From Tenacibaculum agarivorans (GTDB lineage: Bacteria; Bacteroidota; Bacteroidia; Flavobacteriales; Flavobacteriaceae), in the NCBI RefSeq assembly GCF_001936575.1, contig NZ_MSMP01000027.1, positions 1 to 64,000 on the forward strand: a stretch of DNA of 64,000 nucleotides, given 5' to 3'. A program made the translations under genes and the position numbers. Shown here one piece after another: positions 1 to 12,900 of this stretch. The notes beneath the pieces were generated by a model that was not told the origin of the DNA, searched no databases, and saw only the letters and a list, made by a program, of their open reading frames with translations. Each line of letters starts with the position of its first letter. Positions within the stretch are counted from its first letter, which is position 1.

Positions 1-3000
1 CAAACGTTTGGTAGGTTATGTAGTGAGTGAAGGTGATTTTGATAAAGAGGCTGTTCAATTAGAATTAAAGAATAGTTTACCAGAATACATGGTTCCTACA
101 GTTTGGGTTGAGTTAGAAGCGATGCCATTAACCTCAAGTGGGAAGTTAGACAGAAAGGCTTTACCAGGGCCAGATGGTTCATTACTATCAACTAAGGAAT
201 ATGTAGCTCCAAGAAATGAAGTAGAAGCAGATATTGCAAGGATTTGGCAAGAAGTTTTAGGACTAGACAAAGTAGGAGTTTACGATAATTTCTTTGAATT
301 AGGCGGACACAGTTTATTAGTTGTACAACTAATTTCACGCCTACAAAAGATAGATTATACTATCGAAGTAAAAGATATTTTCTCAAATCCAACAATTGCT
401 GCAATGAGTCAAAAAGCATCTTCGTTGTCATTGGCTTATACAGTTCCAGAAAATGGAATTACAGTAGATACAGATCGCATTACTCCAGAAATGGTATCTC
501 TGTTAAATATTAGTCAAGAAGATATAGATACTATCGTTTCTAATGTTCCAGGAGGTGTTTCTAATATTCAAGATATTTATCCTTTGGCACCATTACAAGA
601 AGGAATTTATTTCCATCATTTAATGAGTACTAAGGAAGAAGGAGATCCATATATTATTCCGAATCTTTTATCATTCCCAAATACAGAAAATCGAGAGATA
701 TTTATAGAAGCGTTACAATTTGTGATCAATCGTCACGATGTATTGCGTACCTGTATTATTAATGAAGGATTAACCGAAGCTGTCCAAGTAGTACTTAGAG
801 AGGCTCCATTAACCGTAACACATCTAGAGATAGACTCATCTAAAGATGTATTAACAGAATTAAAAATATTAAAAGAACCAAGTAATCAATGGATGGACGT
901 TTCAAAAGCGCCATTATTTAAATTACTATCGGCAGATGAACCAAATAGTAGTACTTGTTATTTACTAATAGGTCAACATCACTTAACATTAGACCATGTA
1001 GGCTTAGAGAAAGTTGTTTCTGAGATCATTTTATACTTATCAGGTAAACAGGATAGTCTTCCAACACCAGTTTTATATAGAAATTTTATTGGTCATACCT
1101 TGCACCAATTATCAGTTAATGATAGTGAATCGCACTTTAAAAAATTATTAGGAACTATTGACGAACCAACGTATCCTTTTGATTTAGCAGATGTAAGAGG
1201 AAATGTTGGTGATATTAAAGAACTACAGATTATTTTACCAGAAGGCTTAAATAACGGAATTAGAAAAACGTGTTTGGAATTAGGAATTAGTCCAGCTGTT
1301 TTCTTCCATGCAGCCTATGGATTAGTTATAGGAAAGTGTAGTAATTCAGAATATGCATTATTCGGATCATTATTTTCTGGACGTTTGCAAGGTGCTATTG
1401 GAGCATCAAATTCTTTAGGATTATTTATCAATACATTACCTATTATTTTAGAATTAAAAGGAAATGTAAAAGAATATCTGAACGATGTCCAAAATATCTT
1501 ACGAGGACTATTACCATACGAACAAGTTTCATTATCTGATATTCAAACATGGAGTGGAATTTCCAACGAAGTACCATTATTTAGTGCTTTATTCAACTTC
1601 CGCCATTCTTCAATTTCCTCTGAAGTAGAAGAAGCAAATGATACTATTGACTTAGGAATAGAAATGTTCGATGGTCATGAACGAACAAATTATCCATTTA
1701 CTATGAGTGTGGATGATTACGGAACTGATTTTGGATTAACAGCTAAGATGCATCATAGTATTGAGCCAAGTAGAATTATTGAATATATGACAATAACCTT
1801 GGAAACATTACTAGAAAATGTAGCAACCGATAAAGAAGTATCGATTGACAGTCTAAACATCATATCTGAGAAAGAAACTACACAGTTAGTAACAAATTTC
1901 AATACTACATTCCAAGAAATACCAGAAAACAAAACATTAATAGAGTTATTTTCAGAACAAGTTCAGAAAAATCCTTTACAAACAGCGTTAGTTTATGAAG
2001 GAGAGTTGATTACGTACAAAGAGTTAGACGAAAAATCAAATCAATTAGCACATTATTTACATGTTCAAGGAGTTGTTCCGGATATGTTAGTAGGAATTTG
2101 TTTAGAGCGTGGCTTTGATATGATAGTAGGTATTTTAGGGATCCTAAAATCAGGAGGTGCTTATGTGCCAATAGATCCAACATTCCCACAGGCTCGTATT
2201 GATTATATTTTAGAAGATGCAAGGATTAATTTAGTAATAAGTACATCAGTTAATAGTTATGCTTTAGAACATACAAAAGGACTACATATTGTATCGTTAG
2301 ATAGTGATTGGAGTACTATTACTGATTTTTCTACAGGTACATTAAGTCAAACAGTAACACCAAATCATTTAGCATATGCTATTTATACTTCAGGAAGTAC
2401 AGGAAAGCCAAAAGGAGTACTTATAGAGCATAGAAATGTGGTGAATTTAGTAACTGCTCAAATCAAAGCATTTGGAATCGATAAAGATGATAGTATTTTA
2501 CAATTAGCAAATTTTGTATTTGATGCTTCAGTAGAACAAATTTTTATCACCTTATCAGCCGGAGCAAAATTAGTATTACTTAGCAGAGAAACTATTATTG
2601 ATACTGATAAGGTATTAGAGTTAATAGATAAGGAAAGAGTTACACATTTACACGCTACTCCGAGTTTACTGAGCATATTACCAATTAACGAAAAACTACC
2701 ATCTCTGAAAAGAGTAGTGTCAGGAGGAGAGCCTTGTAGCGAAGAATTAATGTTACGTTGGAGTAAAGATTATCTATTCTATAATAAATACGGACCAACA
2801 GAAGCTACGGTTACTGCAACTATGAAAGCTTTTGAAAATAGTGATACTACACAACCAATTACCATTGGAACTCCAATTGGAAATACGCAAATCTATATTA
2901 CAGATACCTCTATGAATTTAGTTCCTGAAGGTGTAGTAGGAGAACTATGTATAGGAGGTAAAGGAGTCGCTAGAGGATATTTGAATAAAGAAGCATTAAC

Positions 3001-3712
3001 TGCAGAAAAATTTGTTGTAAACCCATTCAAAGCAAATGATATCATTTATAAAACTGGAGATTTAGCACGTTGGTTACCAGATGGAACTATTGAGTTTTTA
3101 GGAAGAAGGGATAACCAAGTAAAAATCCGAGGATATCGTATTGAATTAGGCGAAATAGAAAATGCATTGGCTTCTTTACCAGGTATACATCAATCTTGTG
3201 TGTTAGCTAAAGAAGATACTAATGGAAGTAAACAATTAATCGGTTATGTAGTTGTAGAAGATGAATTTGATAAGGAATCAATTCAATTACAGTTGCATGC
3301 GAGTTTACCAGAGTATATGGTTCCTGCATTATGGGTTCAGTTAGATGAAATGCCATTAACTTCAAGTGGAAAGTTAGATAGAAAAGTCTTACCAGAACCT
3401 GATGGAGGAATGTTGTCAACCAGAGAATATGTTGCACCACGTACAGAAACAGAAGAACAACTAGTACGTATTTGGCAGCAACTATTAGGAATAGATAAAA
3501 TTGGAGTTTATGATAATTTCTTTGAGTTAGGAGGACACAGTTTATTAGCTACTCGTTTAGTATCAACTATTAGAAAGGAATTAGAAATAGAATTGTCTAT
3601 TCGCAACATTTTTAGATTTACTACCATAGAAGAAATAGCTTCTTACCTAGACTATAAAGAGCGCACATTAAAAGAAGATCAAGAAGATTACAATATAAAT
3701 ATTGAAATATAA
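1..3712 (+). CDS. NRPS gene 1, 5' partial: A(C-term)-PCP-E/C-A-PCP
   Basis: This is the downstream part of a non-ribosomal peptide synthetase; the reading frame (codons from base 2) is open to the left edge, so the start lies outside. Domains in order: the C-terminal subdomain of an A domain with the A10 lysine motif SSGKLDRK (near 131-160); a PCP with FFELGGHSLL (serine codon 311-313); a dual E/C domain (about 430-1850) with YPLAPLQEG, HHLMSTKEEGD and HHLTLDH; a full A domain (about 1880-3400) with YTSGSTGKPKG; and a PCP (serine codon 3539-3541). The complete A domain has pocket residues D-A-E-H-V-G-K-V-T, which I cannot assign to a substrate. The E/C domain implies that the residue loaded by the cut module is epimerised to D. 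There is no thioesterase; the protein ends in an acidic tail, EDQEDYNINIEI, that probably docks to the next synthetase. Confidence 0.96.
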   Translation, partial: KRLVGYVVSEGDFDKEAVQLELKNSLPEYMVPTVWVELEAMPLTSSGKLDRKALPGPDGSLLSTKEYVAPRNEVEADIARIWQEVLGLDKVGVYDNFFELGGHSLLVVQLISRLQKIDYTIEVKDIFSNPTIAAMSQKASSLSLAYTVPENGITVDTDRITPEMVSLLNISQEDIDTIVSNVPGGVSNIQDIYPLAPLQEGIYFHHLMSTKEEGDPYIIPNLLSFPNTENREIFIEALQFVINRHDVLRTCIINEGLTEAVQVVLREAPLTVTHLEIDSSKDVLTELKILKEPSNQWMDVSKAPLFKLLSADEPNSSTCYLLIGQHHLTLDHVGLEKVVSEIILYLSGKQDSLPTPVLYRNFIGHTLHQLSVNDSESHFKKLLGTIDEPTYPFDLADVRGNVGDIKELQIILPEGLNNGIRKTCLELGISPAVFFHAAYGLVIGKCSNSEYALFGSLFSGRLQGAIGASNSLGLFINTLPIILELKGNVKEYLNDVQNILRGLLPYEQVSLSDIQTWSGISNEVPLFSALFNFRHSSISSEVEEANDTIDLGIEMFDGHERTNYPFTMSVDDYGTDFGLTAKMHHSIEPSRIIEYMTITLETLLENVATDKEVSIDSLNIISEKETTQLVTNFNTTFQEIPENKTLIELFSEQVQKNPLQTALVYEGELITYKELDEKSNQLAHYLHVQGVVPDMLVGICLERGFDMIVGILGILKSGGAYVPIDPTFPQARIDYILEDARINLVISTSVNSYALEHTKGLHIVSLDSDWSTITDFSTGTLSQTVTPNHLAYAIYTSGSTGKPKGVLIEHRNVVNLVTAQIKAFGIDKDDSILQLANFVFDASVEQIFITLSAGAKLVLLSRETIIDTDKVLELIDKERVTHLHATPSLLSILPINEKLPSLKRVVSGGEPCSEELMLRWSKDYLFYNKYGPTEATVTATMKAFENSDTTQPITIGTPIGNTQIYITDTSMNLVPEGVVGELCIGGKGVARGYLNKEALTAEKFVVNPFKANDIIYKTGDLARWLPDGTIEFLGRRDNQVKIRGYRIELGEIENALASLPGIHQSCVLAKEDTNGSKQLIGYVVVEDEFDKESIQLQLHASLPEYMVPALWVQLDEMPLTSSGKLDRKVLPEPDGGMLSTREYVAPRTETEEQLVRIWQQLLGIDKIGVYDNFFELGGHSLLATRLVSTIRKELEIELSIRNIFRFTTIEEIASYLDYKERTLKEDQEDYNINIEI

Positions 3713-3906
3713 ATTCAATCAACCACATCAATCAACCAAACATGGACATTATAAGTTTTTTTCACAGACTTGATAAGGAGGGTATTAAGTTGGTTTTAAA
3801 GAATGATTCTTTAAAAATTCAAGCTAAGACCGAGATAAAACCGGAAATAATAAAAGAACTAAAATCCAATAAACAACTAATTATTGACCATTTAAAAGCT
3901 TATGAA
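3659..3906 (+). other. Docking junction gene 1 to gene 2
   Basis: Gene 1 ends in an acidic tail, EDQEDYNINIEI, and gene 2 begins with about 55 residues that match the TubC N-terminal docking fold in pattern: an amphipathic start, a KEGIKLVL strand, then a lysine-rich helix ending KQLIIDHL. TubC-type beta-hairpin domains are known to bind short C-terminal motifs of upstream synthetases. The pairing is inferred from order and pattern. Confidence 0.7.
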
Positions 3907-6900
3907 GATGAAGGAGCTGCAGATGGACAACAATTACAAAAAATTACTGCCTATAATAAAGAAAGTTTAGACCGTATTCCACTATCATTTAATCAAGAAC
4001 GATTGTGGTTTTTAGATCAACTAAACGGAAGTAATGAATACCATATGCCTACTGTTATTCGCTTAGAAGGAGCGTTAAATATTACAGTATTGGAAGAGGT
4101 ATTACAAACCATTGTTTCGCGCCATGAAGTGCTACGAACCAACATCTTGTCAGATGAAGGTTTAGGGTACCAAGAAATTATGGAAGCAGATAGTTGGTCT
4201 TTAGATCTAGTAGAAGGCGTTTCTGAAGAATCATTAACGGAAAGTTTAGTAAACTATATAAATGCACCCTTTAATGTAGCTACAGATTATAAATTACGTT
4301 CATGTTTATACGATCTAGGGAATGAAAAATATGTATTAGCATGTGTTTTTCATCATATTGCAAGTGATGGTTGGTCAAAAGGAATTTTGGTAAATGAATT
4401 TATAGCATTGTATAGCGCCTTACAGGCAGGAAAAGAAATAGAATTACCAGAATTAACATTACAATATTCAGATTATGCCATTTGGCAACGTAAGCATATA
4501 GAAGGAGAAATACTAGACAATCAATTAGCATATTGGGAAAAAAAGCTAAAAGATATAAGTACACTAACATTACCAATAAATTATAAGCGTACAACTGTTA
4601 CTAGTAAAGAAGGAGCTAATGTTATTTTGAATTTAGATCAAAAATTAAGAGATGACTTACAAGCTGTATGTAAAAAGGAAGGAGTAACCTTATTTATGCT
4701 GTTATTATCAGTATTTAAAGTACTATTATCTCGATACAGTGGTCAAGAAGATATTTGTGTAGGAACTCCAGTAGCCAATCGTACCCAAGCTGACCTAGAG
4801 GGAATGATAGGATTCTTTGTAAATACCTTAGTACTAAGAAGTGATGTAAGTGGAAATCCAAGTTTTAGAGAGTTACTAAATAGAATTAAATCAACTACCT
4901 TAGAAGGGTACGACAATCAGTTAGTGCCTTTTGAAAAAGTAGTAGATAAAGTACTTGTAGATAGAGATATGAGTACTACTCCTCTGTTTCAAGTAATGTT
5001 TGCATTACAAAATACATCATCATCATCTTTAATCGCTGAAGAAGGAACAGCTGTAGATTTAGGCGGAGTTGAAATTTCAGGATATAGTTTTGAAGGAAAA
5101 ACATCAAAATTTGATCTTACACTAGACATATCAGAAAATGATCTTGGTATTGTAATGGACATGGAATACCGTACTGCATTGTTTGATAAAGCTGCTATTG
5201 AACAATTATTAGCACACTACAAAAACCTATTACTTGCTATTGTAGATAATATTACCCAGCCTATTGCTGCATTACCTATATTAAATCCTGAAGAGGAAAC
5301 ACAACTATTAGAAGTTTTCAATGATACATCATTTGAGTATACTAAAGGTCTTACAATCGTTGACTTGTTTAAAGAACAGGTTGTAAAAACACCAGAAGCG
5401 TATGCATTATCTTATAAAGGAGATACATTAACTTATAAAGAGTTAGATGCATGTTCTAATCAATTAGCACATTATTTAGTATCAAAAGGAGTAAAGACTA
5501 ATTCAAGTGTAGGTATTCTTTTCGATAGAAGCTTTGATATGGTAATTAGTATGTTAGGAGTATTAAAAGCAGGATGCTATTATGTTCCCATAGATGCTTC
5601 TTTACCGAGTAATCGATTATCTCATATTTTGCAAGATGCTGAAATCTGTTATGTATTATATACAGAAGATTACTTGTTGCCAAAAGTTCCTGTTTCAAAT
5701 GATATTACCACGTTACTTCTTAAAGATGCTCAGGTGTATGAGACTTCAGAAAAAGTTGTAGATAGATCTGAACAATCTATAGCTTATGTAATGTACACGT
5801 CAGGAACAACTGGAGTTCCTAAAGGAATTTGTATTACTGATACTAATATTATTACATTGGTTAATAATCCTTCAAGTGCTATTGCAATTAGAAATTCAGA
5901 TCGAGTATTACAATGGTCTAATTATGCTTTTGACGGATCAACCTATGAAATTTTTGGAACATTATTAAATGGAGCCACATTATACTTCATTGATAGCGAG
6001 GTAGCTTCCGATGCACAAGCTTTATCTCAAGTAATCCATAAAGAAGAATTAAGTGTTATTTTTATTACTACAGCTTTATTCAACAGTTTGGCAGAGTATA
6101 ATTTGTCTTTGTTGTCAAGTTTACGCTTATTACTTTTTGGAGGAGAAAAAGTTTCAGTAGCACCTGTTAGAAAAATGTTAGTTGGTTTAGGTGCAGAAAA
6201 AATACTCCATGTTTATGGACCTACAGAAACTACTACTTATGCTTCTTGTGAAGTTATTTCAGAAATAAAAACAAATGTAATTACCATTCCAATAGGAAAA
6301 CCATTAAGTAATACAAAATTCTATGTTTTAGATCAGTATCAGAATGTATTACCAATTGGAGCCATTGGAGAATTATGTATTTCAGGAAGTGGTGTCGCTA
6401 AAGGATATTTAAATAGAGAAGAATTAACCAACCAGAAGTTTATAGAAAACCCTTTTGTTAAAGAAGAAAGACTATATAAAACTGGAGATTTAGTCCGTTG
6501 GTTACCAGAAGGAAAAATAGAGTTTGTCGGAAGGAAAGATACTCAAGTAAAAATACGTGGATACCGTATTGAATTAGGAGAAATAGAAAACGCTTTATCT
6601 AAATTAACCGCAATACATCAAAGCTGTGTATTAGTTAAAGAAGACACAAATGGTAATAAACGTTTAGTAGGTTATGTAGTTACAGATGGTGAATTTGATA
6701 AAAAAGTAATTCAATCTGAATTGAAAGAAAGTATACCAGAATACATGATTCCAGGTATATGGATTGAATTAGAGGAACTTCCTTTAACTAGTAATGGTAA
6801 ATTAGACAAAAAATCATTACCAGAACCTAATATAGCTTACTTGTCTACTGCAGAATATATAGCACCAAGAAACAATACAGAGAAACAATTAGCAATCGTT

Positions 6901-9900
6901 TGGCAAGAATTATTAGGTGTAGAAAAAATAGGAATTCATGATAATTTCTTTGAGCTAGGTGGACATAGTTTACTAGTAATTCAGCTTATTGCACAATTAC
7001 AAAAAATAGATTTTTATATTCAAGTAAAAGATATTTTCTCAAACTCAACTATTGCTTCTTTAAGTGAAAAAGTATCGTCAGAAGCCCCATTATATGAAGT
7101 TCCAGCTAATGGAATTACAACAGCTACAGAACGTATACTTCCAAAAATGCTTCCTTTAGTAGAGCTTACTCAAGAAGAAATAGATAAAATAGTAGGAGAA
7201 ATCTCAGGTGGAGTAGCTAACATTCAAGATATCTACCCATTATCACCATTACAAGAAGGAATGTATTTTCATTATTTAATGAGTGATAAATCCGAAGGAG
7301 ATCCTTATGTCTTATCAAATTTATTAGTATTTGTTGATAAAGAAAAACGAACTTCTTTTGTAGAAGCCTTAGAGTTCGTGATGAATAGACACGATGTATT
7401 ACGTACATGTGTACTAAGTGATGGTTTACCAAGTGCGGTTCAAGTAGTACTTAGAGAAGTTAAACTATCTGTAGAACACTTAGTTTTTGACGAATCGAAA
7501 GATGTTTTGTCTGAATTAAAGGTATTATCAGCGCCAGGAGGTCAATGGATGGATGTTTCTAAAGCGCCATTAATGCATTTAAAATCTGCGGACGATGAGG
7601 AGCAAGAGTATTATTTCTTATGGATTACACATCATCACGTACTTTTTGACCATGTTGGATTAGAAAAAATAATTGAAGAAATAGCAAGCTACACGTCAGG
7701 TGAAACAGCAAATTTACCAGAACCTGTACTATATAGAGAATTCATTGCTCATACTTTACATTTACAAGCAACAAACGATAGCGCATCATATTTTAAAGAA
7801 TTATTAGGAGAAATTAGCGAACCTACTTATCCATTCGATGTATCAGATGTTCAGGGTTCTGGGAATAATGTAAAAGAATCAATCATAAATATATCAGAAG
7901 AATTAAGCGCAAAAATACGAAGTGTTAGTACTACATTAGGAATAAGTCCAGGTGTACTATTTCACGCAGCATATGCAATTGTAGTGGGAAGATGTAGTAA
8001 TAAAGAATATGCACTTTTTGGTTCATTACTATCAGGACGTTTACAAGGAAGTACTGGAGCAGCAGATTCATTAGGACTTTTTATCAATACATTACCGTTT
8101 TTTATTAGGTTAGAAGGAAGTGTAAAAGAATACATTTTAGCGGTTAAAAATGCACTAGGATCATTATTATCTTATGAACAAACGCCATTAGCTTCTGTTC
8201 AAGGTTGGAGTGGAGTCGCTAATGATATGCCGCTATTTAGTGCGTTATTAAATTTCCGTCATTCTCCTGAGGCTACAGAAGAAGAAATTAATGAAGATAC
8301 AGTTGATCTAGGATTTAATCTTATAGAAGCTCATGAGCGTACCAACTATCCATTCTCTTTAGATGTTGATGATTATGGAATGGGGTTTGGATTAAAAGCA
8401 CAAGTTGACGAACGTTTAAATGCGGATCACTTACTCGCGCATACAATAGCAGCTATTACAGGTTTAGTAGAAGGTGTAGAAAACGAATCAAATGTAGCAC
8501 AAATAACCATTTTATCTGAAGAAGAAGAAACACAAATATTGGAAGATTTCAATGCCAATAAGGTTGCATACAGATTAGATAAAACAGTAGTTAATCTATT
8601 TGAAGAACAAGCAGAGAAAAATCCAGATGCTATCGCATTAGTTTTTGAAGAAGCAATAGTAACCTACAAAGAATTAGACGAACGCTCAAATCAATTAGCT
8701 CATTACTTGGTAGCTCTAGGGGTACAAGAAGATGACTTAATAGGGGTTTGTTTAGAAAGAGGTTTTGAGATGATTATTGCTATTTTAGGAATTTTAAAGT
8801 CTGGAGGCGCCTATGTTCCTATGAAACCAGATTTTCCAAAAGATAGAATTTCAAGTATTCTAGAAGATACAGCGTGTCATTTATTAATTACAGATATAGC
8901 TAGTAAGTCTGCTTTAGCTACTTTTACTACAGTTAACTTAATTGTTGTAGATGATATTTCTTTATTTGAATCGGAATATCCAGTTACTTCATTAGACATT
9001 TCTTACAATCCAAATGCACTAGCGTATGTAATTTATACCTCAGGAAGTACAGGAGTACCGAAAGGAGCAATGATTGAGCACGCAGGATTACTAAATCACT
9101 CATTAATTATGATTGATGAGCTGAAAATGACCAACGAAAGTGTGATTGCATTTACTGCTCCATTTACTTTTGATATTTCTGTATGGCAAATGTTAAGTGG
9201 ATTATTGTGTGGCGGGTGTGTTGCCATTTACAATGAAGACATGATTTTAAATATTGATGAATTTCAAGCGTCTTTATTTGAAAATAAAGTAAGTCACTTA
9301 CAACTAGTACCTTCTTATGTGTCAACCCTACTAGATACTGAAAATACTGCAGAAGGATTATCAAACTTAGCCTATTTCTTAGTTACGGGTGAAGCAGCTA
9401 CTAAATCATTATTAGATAAATGGTTCTCATTATATCCATCAATTCCAGTAGTAAATGCATATGGTCCGGCAGAAGCTGCAGATGATATTACTTTACATAT
9501 CATGGAAGAATCACCAAATGGAATTGTAGTGCCAATTGGAAAGCCAGTAGCTAATATGGAGCTTTATGTGGTAGATCAATCTGATAATCTATGTCCAATA
9601 GGAGTTGTAGGAGAATTATGGACAAGTGGTGTAGGAGTTGGACGAGGATATTTAAATAGAGAAGAACTTACTAAAGAAAAATTTATTACAAATCCGTTTA
9701 AACCTGAAGGAGGACGACTATATAAAACAGGAGATTTAGGTCGCTGGCTACCAGATGGAACATTGGAATTTGTAGGGCGTTCAGATGATCAGGTAAAAAT
9801 TCGAGGGTATCGTATCGAATTAGGAGAAATAGAAAATGCATTATCGGTAGTCTCAGGAGTTCAGCAAAGTTGTGTATTAGCCAAAAAAGATACGAACGGG

Positions 9901-12900
9901 ATCAATCATTTAGTAGGGTATGTAGTTGTTGAAGGTGAATTAGATAAAGAATTAATTCAGGAAGAATTAAAGGCCAGTTTACCAGATTATATGGTTCCAA
10001 TAATTTGGATAGCCCTAGAAGAAATGCCATTAACAGCTAATGGAAAGTTAGATAAGAAAGCCTTACCAGAATTAGATGGAGCTATGTTATCTACTAAAGC
10101 ATATGTTGCTCCAAGAAATGAAAAAGAAGAAAAAGTAGCCGCAATTTGGGAAAAGCTATTTAATGTAGCCGAAGTAGGTGTTCATGATAGTTTCTTTGAA
10201 TTAGGAGGTAATAGCTTATTGGTAATAAAATTAATTTCTAAGCTACAAAATATAGGATTTAATATTGGTGTAAGAGATGTTTTTTCAAACCCTACTGTAG
10301 CAGGAATTAGTGATAATTTATTATCAGCAGCATCAATATATCAAGTTCCACCAAATGGAATTACTGTTGATACAACTCATATTGTACCTGAAATGGTTCC
10401 TTTAGTAGATTTCGAACAAGAAGATCTAGATAAAGTTATAGCTAATATAGAAGGAGGCGTTTCTAATATTGAAGATATGTATCCTTTATCACCATTACAA
10501 GAAGGGATTTACTTCCATCACTTAATGAGTACTAAAGAAGAAGGAGATCCTTATGTATTACCACATATACTGTCTTTTTCAGATAAGGAGAAAAGAACTT
10601 TATTTATAGATACATTACAGTTTATAGTAAATCGTCACGATGTATTACGTACTAGCGTTTTAAGTGAAGGATTACCAAAAGCAGTTCAAGTAGTACATAG
10701 AGAAGCGCAGTTATCATTAGAAGAATTAGTAATAGATGAGGTTGATGATGTCTTGTCAGAACTAAAGCGATTACACGCGCCAGGAACATTATGGATGGAT
10801 GTATCTCAGCCTCCATTAATGAAATTGAAATTTGTAGACGATCTTAAAAATGACAATTATTACTTGGTATTATTAGAACATCATTTAATGTTCGATCATA
10901 TTGGAGTAGAAAAGGTTGTTTCAGAAGTTGAAATGTGCTTATTAGGAAAGCAAGCAAAACTTCCAGAACCTGTTTTATATCGAGATTTTATTGGACATGT
11001 ACTACATCTGCAGGCTACGAATGATAGTGAGTTGTATTTCAAGAATTTATATACTGATATTGAAGAGCCTACTTATCCATATGATTTATTAGATGTTAGA
11101 GGATCTGGGTTAGCGATTGAAGAATCAGATATCATATTGTCAGAAGAGCTGAGTAAAGAACTTAGAGAAGTTAGTACAAAATTAAGAATGAGTCCGGCAG
11201 TATTATTTCATGCAGCATATGGTCTGGTTGTAGGAAAATGTAGTAATAAAGAGTATGCTATTTTCGGATCATTATTTTCAGGACGTTTACAAGGTTCTTT
11301 AGGTGTAGAAGATTCGTTAGGAATGTTTATTAATACCTTACCGTTTTTAGTACAATTAAAAGGAAGCATTTCTGAATATGTACATTCAGTTAAAGAACAT
11401 TTAAATGGATTATTAGCCTACGAACAAACACCACTATCAAGCATTCAATCTTGGACAGAAATTCCTAATGAAGCCCCTATGTTTAGTGCTTTATTAAATT
11501 TCCGTCACGCTAATCTTTCAGAGTCTGAAGAAGGTATAACCGAACCGATTGATTTAGGAGTTACATTATTAAGTAGTGAAGAACGAACGAACTATCCATT
11601 CACATTAAGTGTTGATGATTATGGAGATGTTTTTGGTTTAATAGCTCAAATTCATGAAAGTGTTCCAGCAGATCGAATCATTTCGTACATGCAAGAAGCT
11701 TTAGAACAATTACTTGAAGGTTTACAATCGGAGCAAAAAGAGCTTACAGATATTGTTATTGCCTCTGAAAAAGAAACAAAGCAATTGTTAACTACTTTTA
11801 ATGCTACTCAGCAAGATTATATATTAGATAAAACGGTTGTTGATGTATTTGAAGAACAAGTACAGCAATCACCTACAGCAATTGCAGTGTGCTTTGAAGG
11901 AAAAACAATTACCTATAAAGAGCTAGACCAACGTGCTAATCAGGTTGCACACTATTTACGAGAAAAAGGAATACAACCAGATGCGTTTGTAGGTATTTGT
12001 ATGGATCGTAGTTTGGAACTTATTGTAGCAATTTTAGGAGTGTTAAAATCTGGTGGAGCATACATCCCAATTGATCCAACTTACCCAGAAGATCGTATCA
12101 ATTATATGCTAACAGATGCAGGGATCAATTTAGTATTAAGCAGTACAAATAGTAGTGAGGTAATAACAAAAAAAGAAGGACAAACAATTGTATGTTTAGA
12201 TAGCAATTGGGCAACAATAGCTAAGTATCCAAAAACTAGATTAAGTAATGTTATACAACCAAATAATTTAGCGTATGTAATTTATACTTCAGGAAGTACA
12301 GGAAAACCTAAAGGAGTATTAGTTGAACATCAAAACTTGCTACATTTATGTTATTGGCACCAAGCTGCGTTTTCAGTAACCTCAACAAGTAGAGGAACTT
12401 TATTTGCCGGAGTTGGTTTTGATGCAAGTGTTTGGGAACTATTTCCATACTTATTAATAGGAGCAAGTATATATCCAATAGCAGGAGAAAATCGTTACGA
12501 TTTACAGTGGCTTTCACAATTCTTAAACGATAATGAAATAACACATGCTTATATACCTACATTATTATGTGAGCATTTTATTGATGCCGAAGTTTCACTT
12601 CCAAATACTACCATTTTAACTGGAGGAGATGCATTGTCTTTACCTAAACAGACTGCACTTAACATTTACAATAACTATGGGCCAACAGAAGGAACAGTAG
12701 TAGCTACGAGTTGTAAGTTAATACCAGAAAATCTTATTAATGAAAAGCCTTCAATAGGTAAACCTATCGATAACACACAAGTGTATATTGTTGATTCAGC
12801 AATGAATTTGTCACCAATGGGAGTTGTAGGAGAACTTTGTATAGGAGGTTCAGGTGTAGCTAGAGGATATCTAAACAGAGAAGAACTTACCAATGAAAAA

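Noticed and set aside
8..10. TTG at base 8 as the start of gene 1
   Set aside because: The frame is open upstream, and the residues just before it (KR) match the internal KRLVGYVV motif of other A domains, so this lies within a domain.
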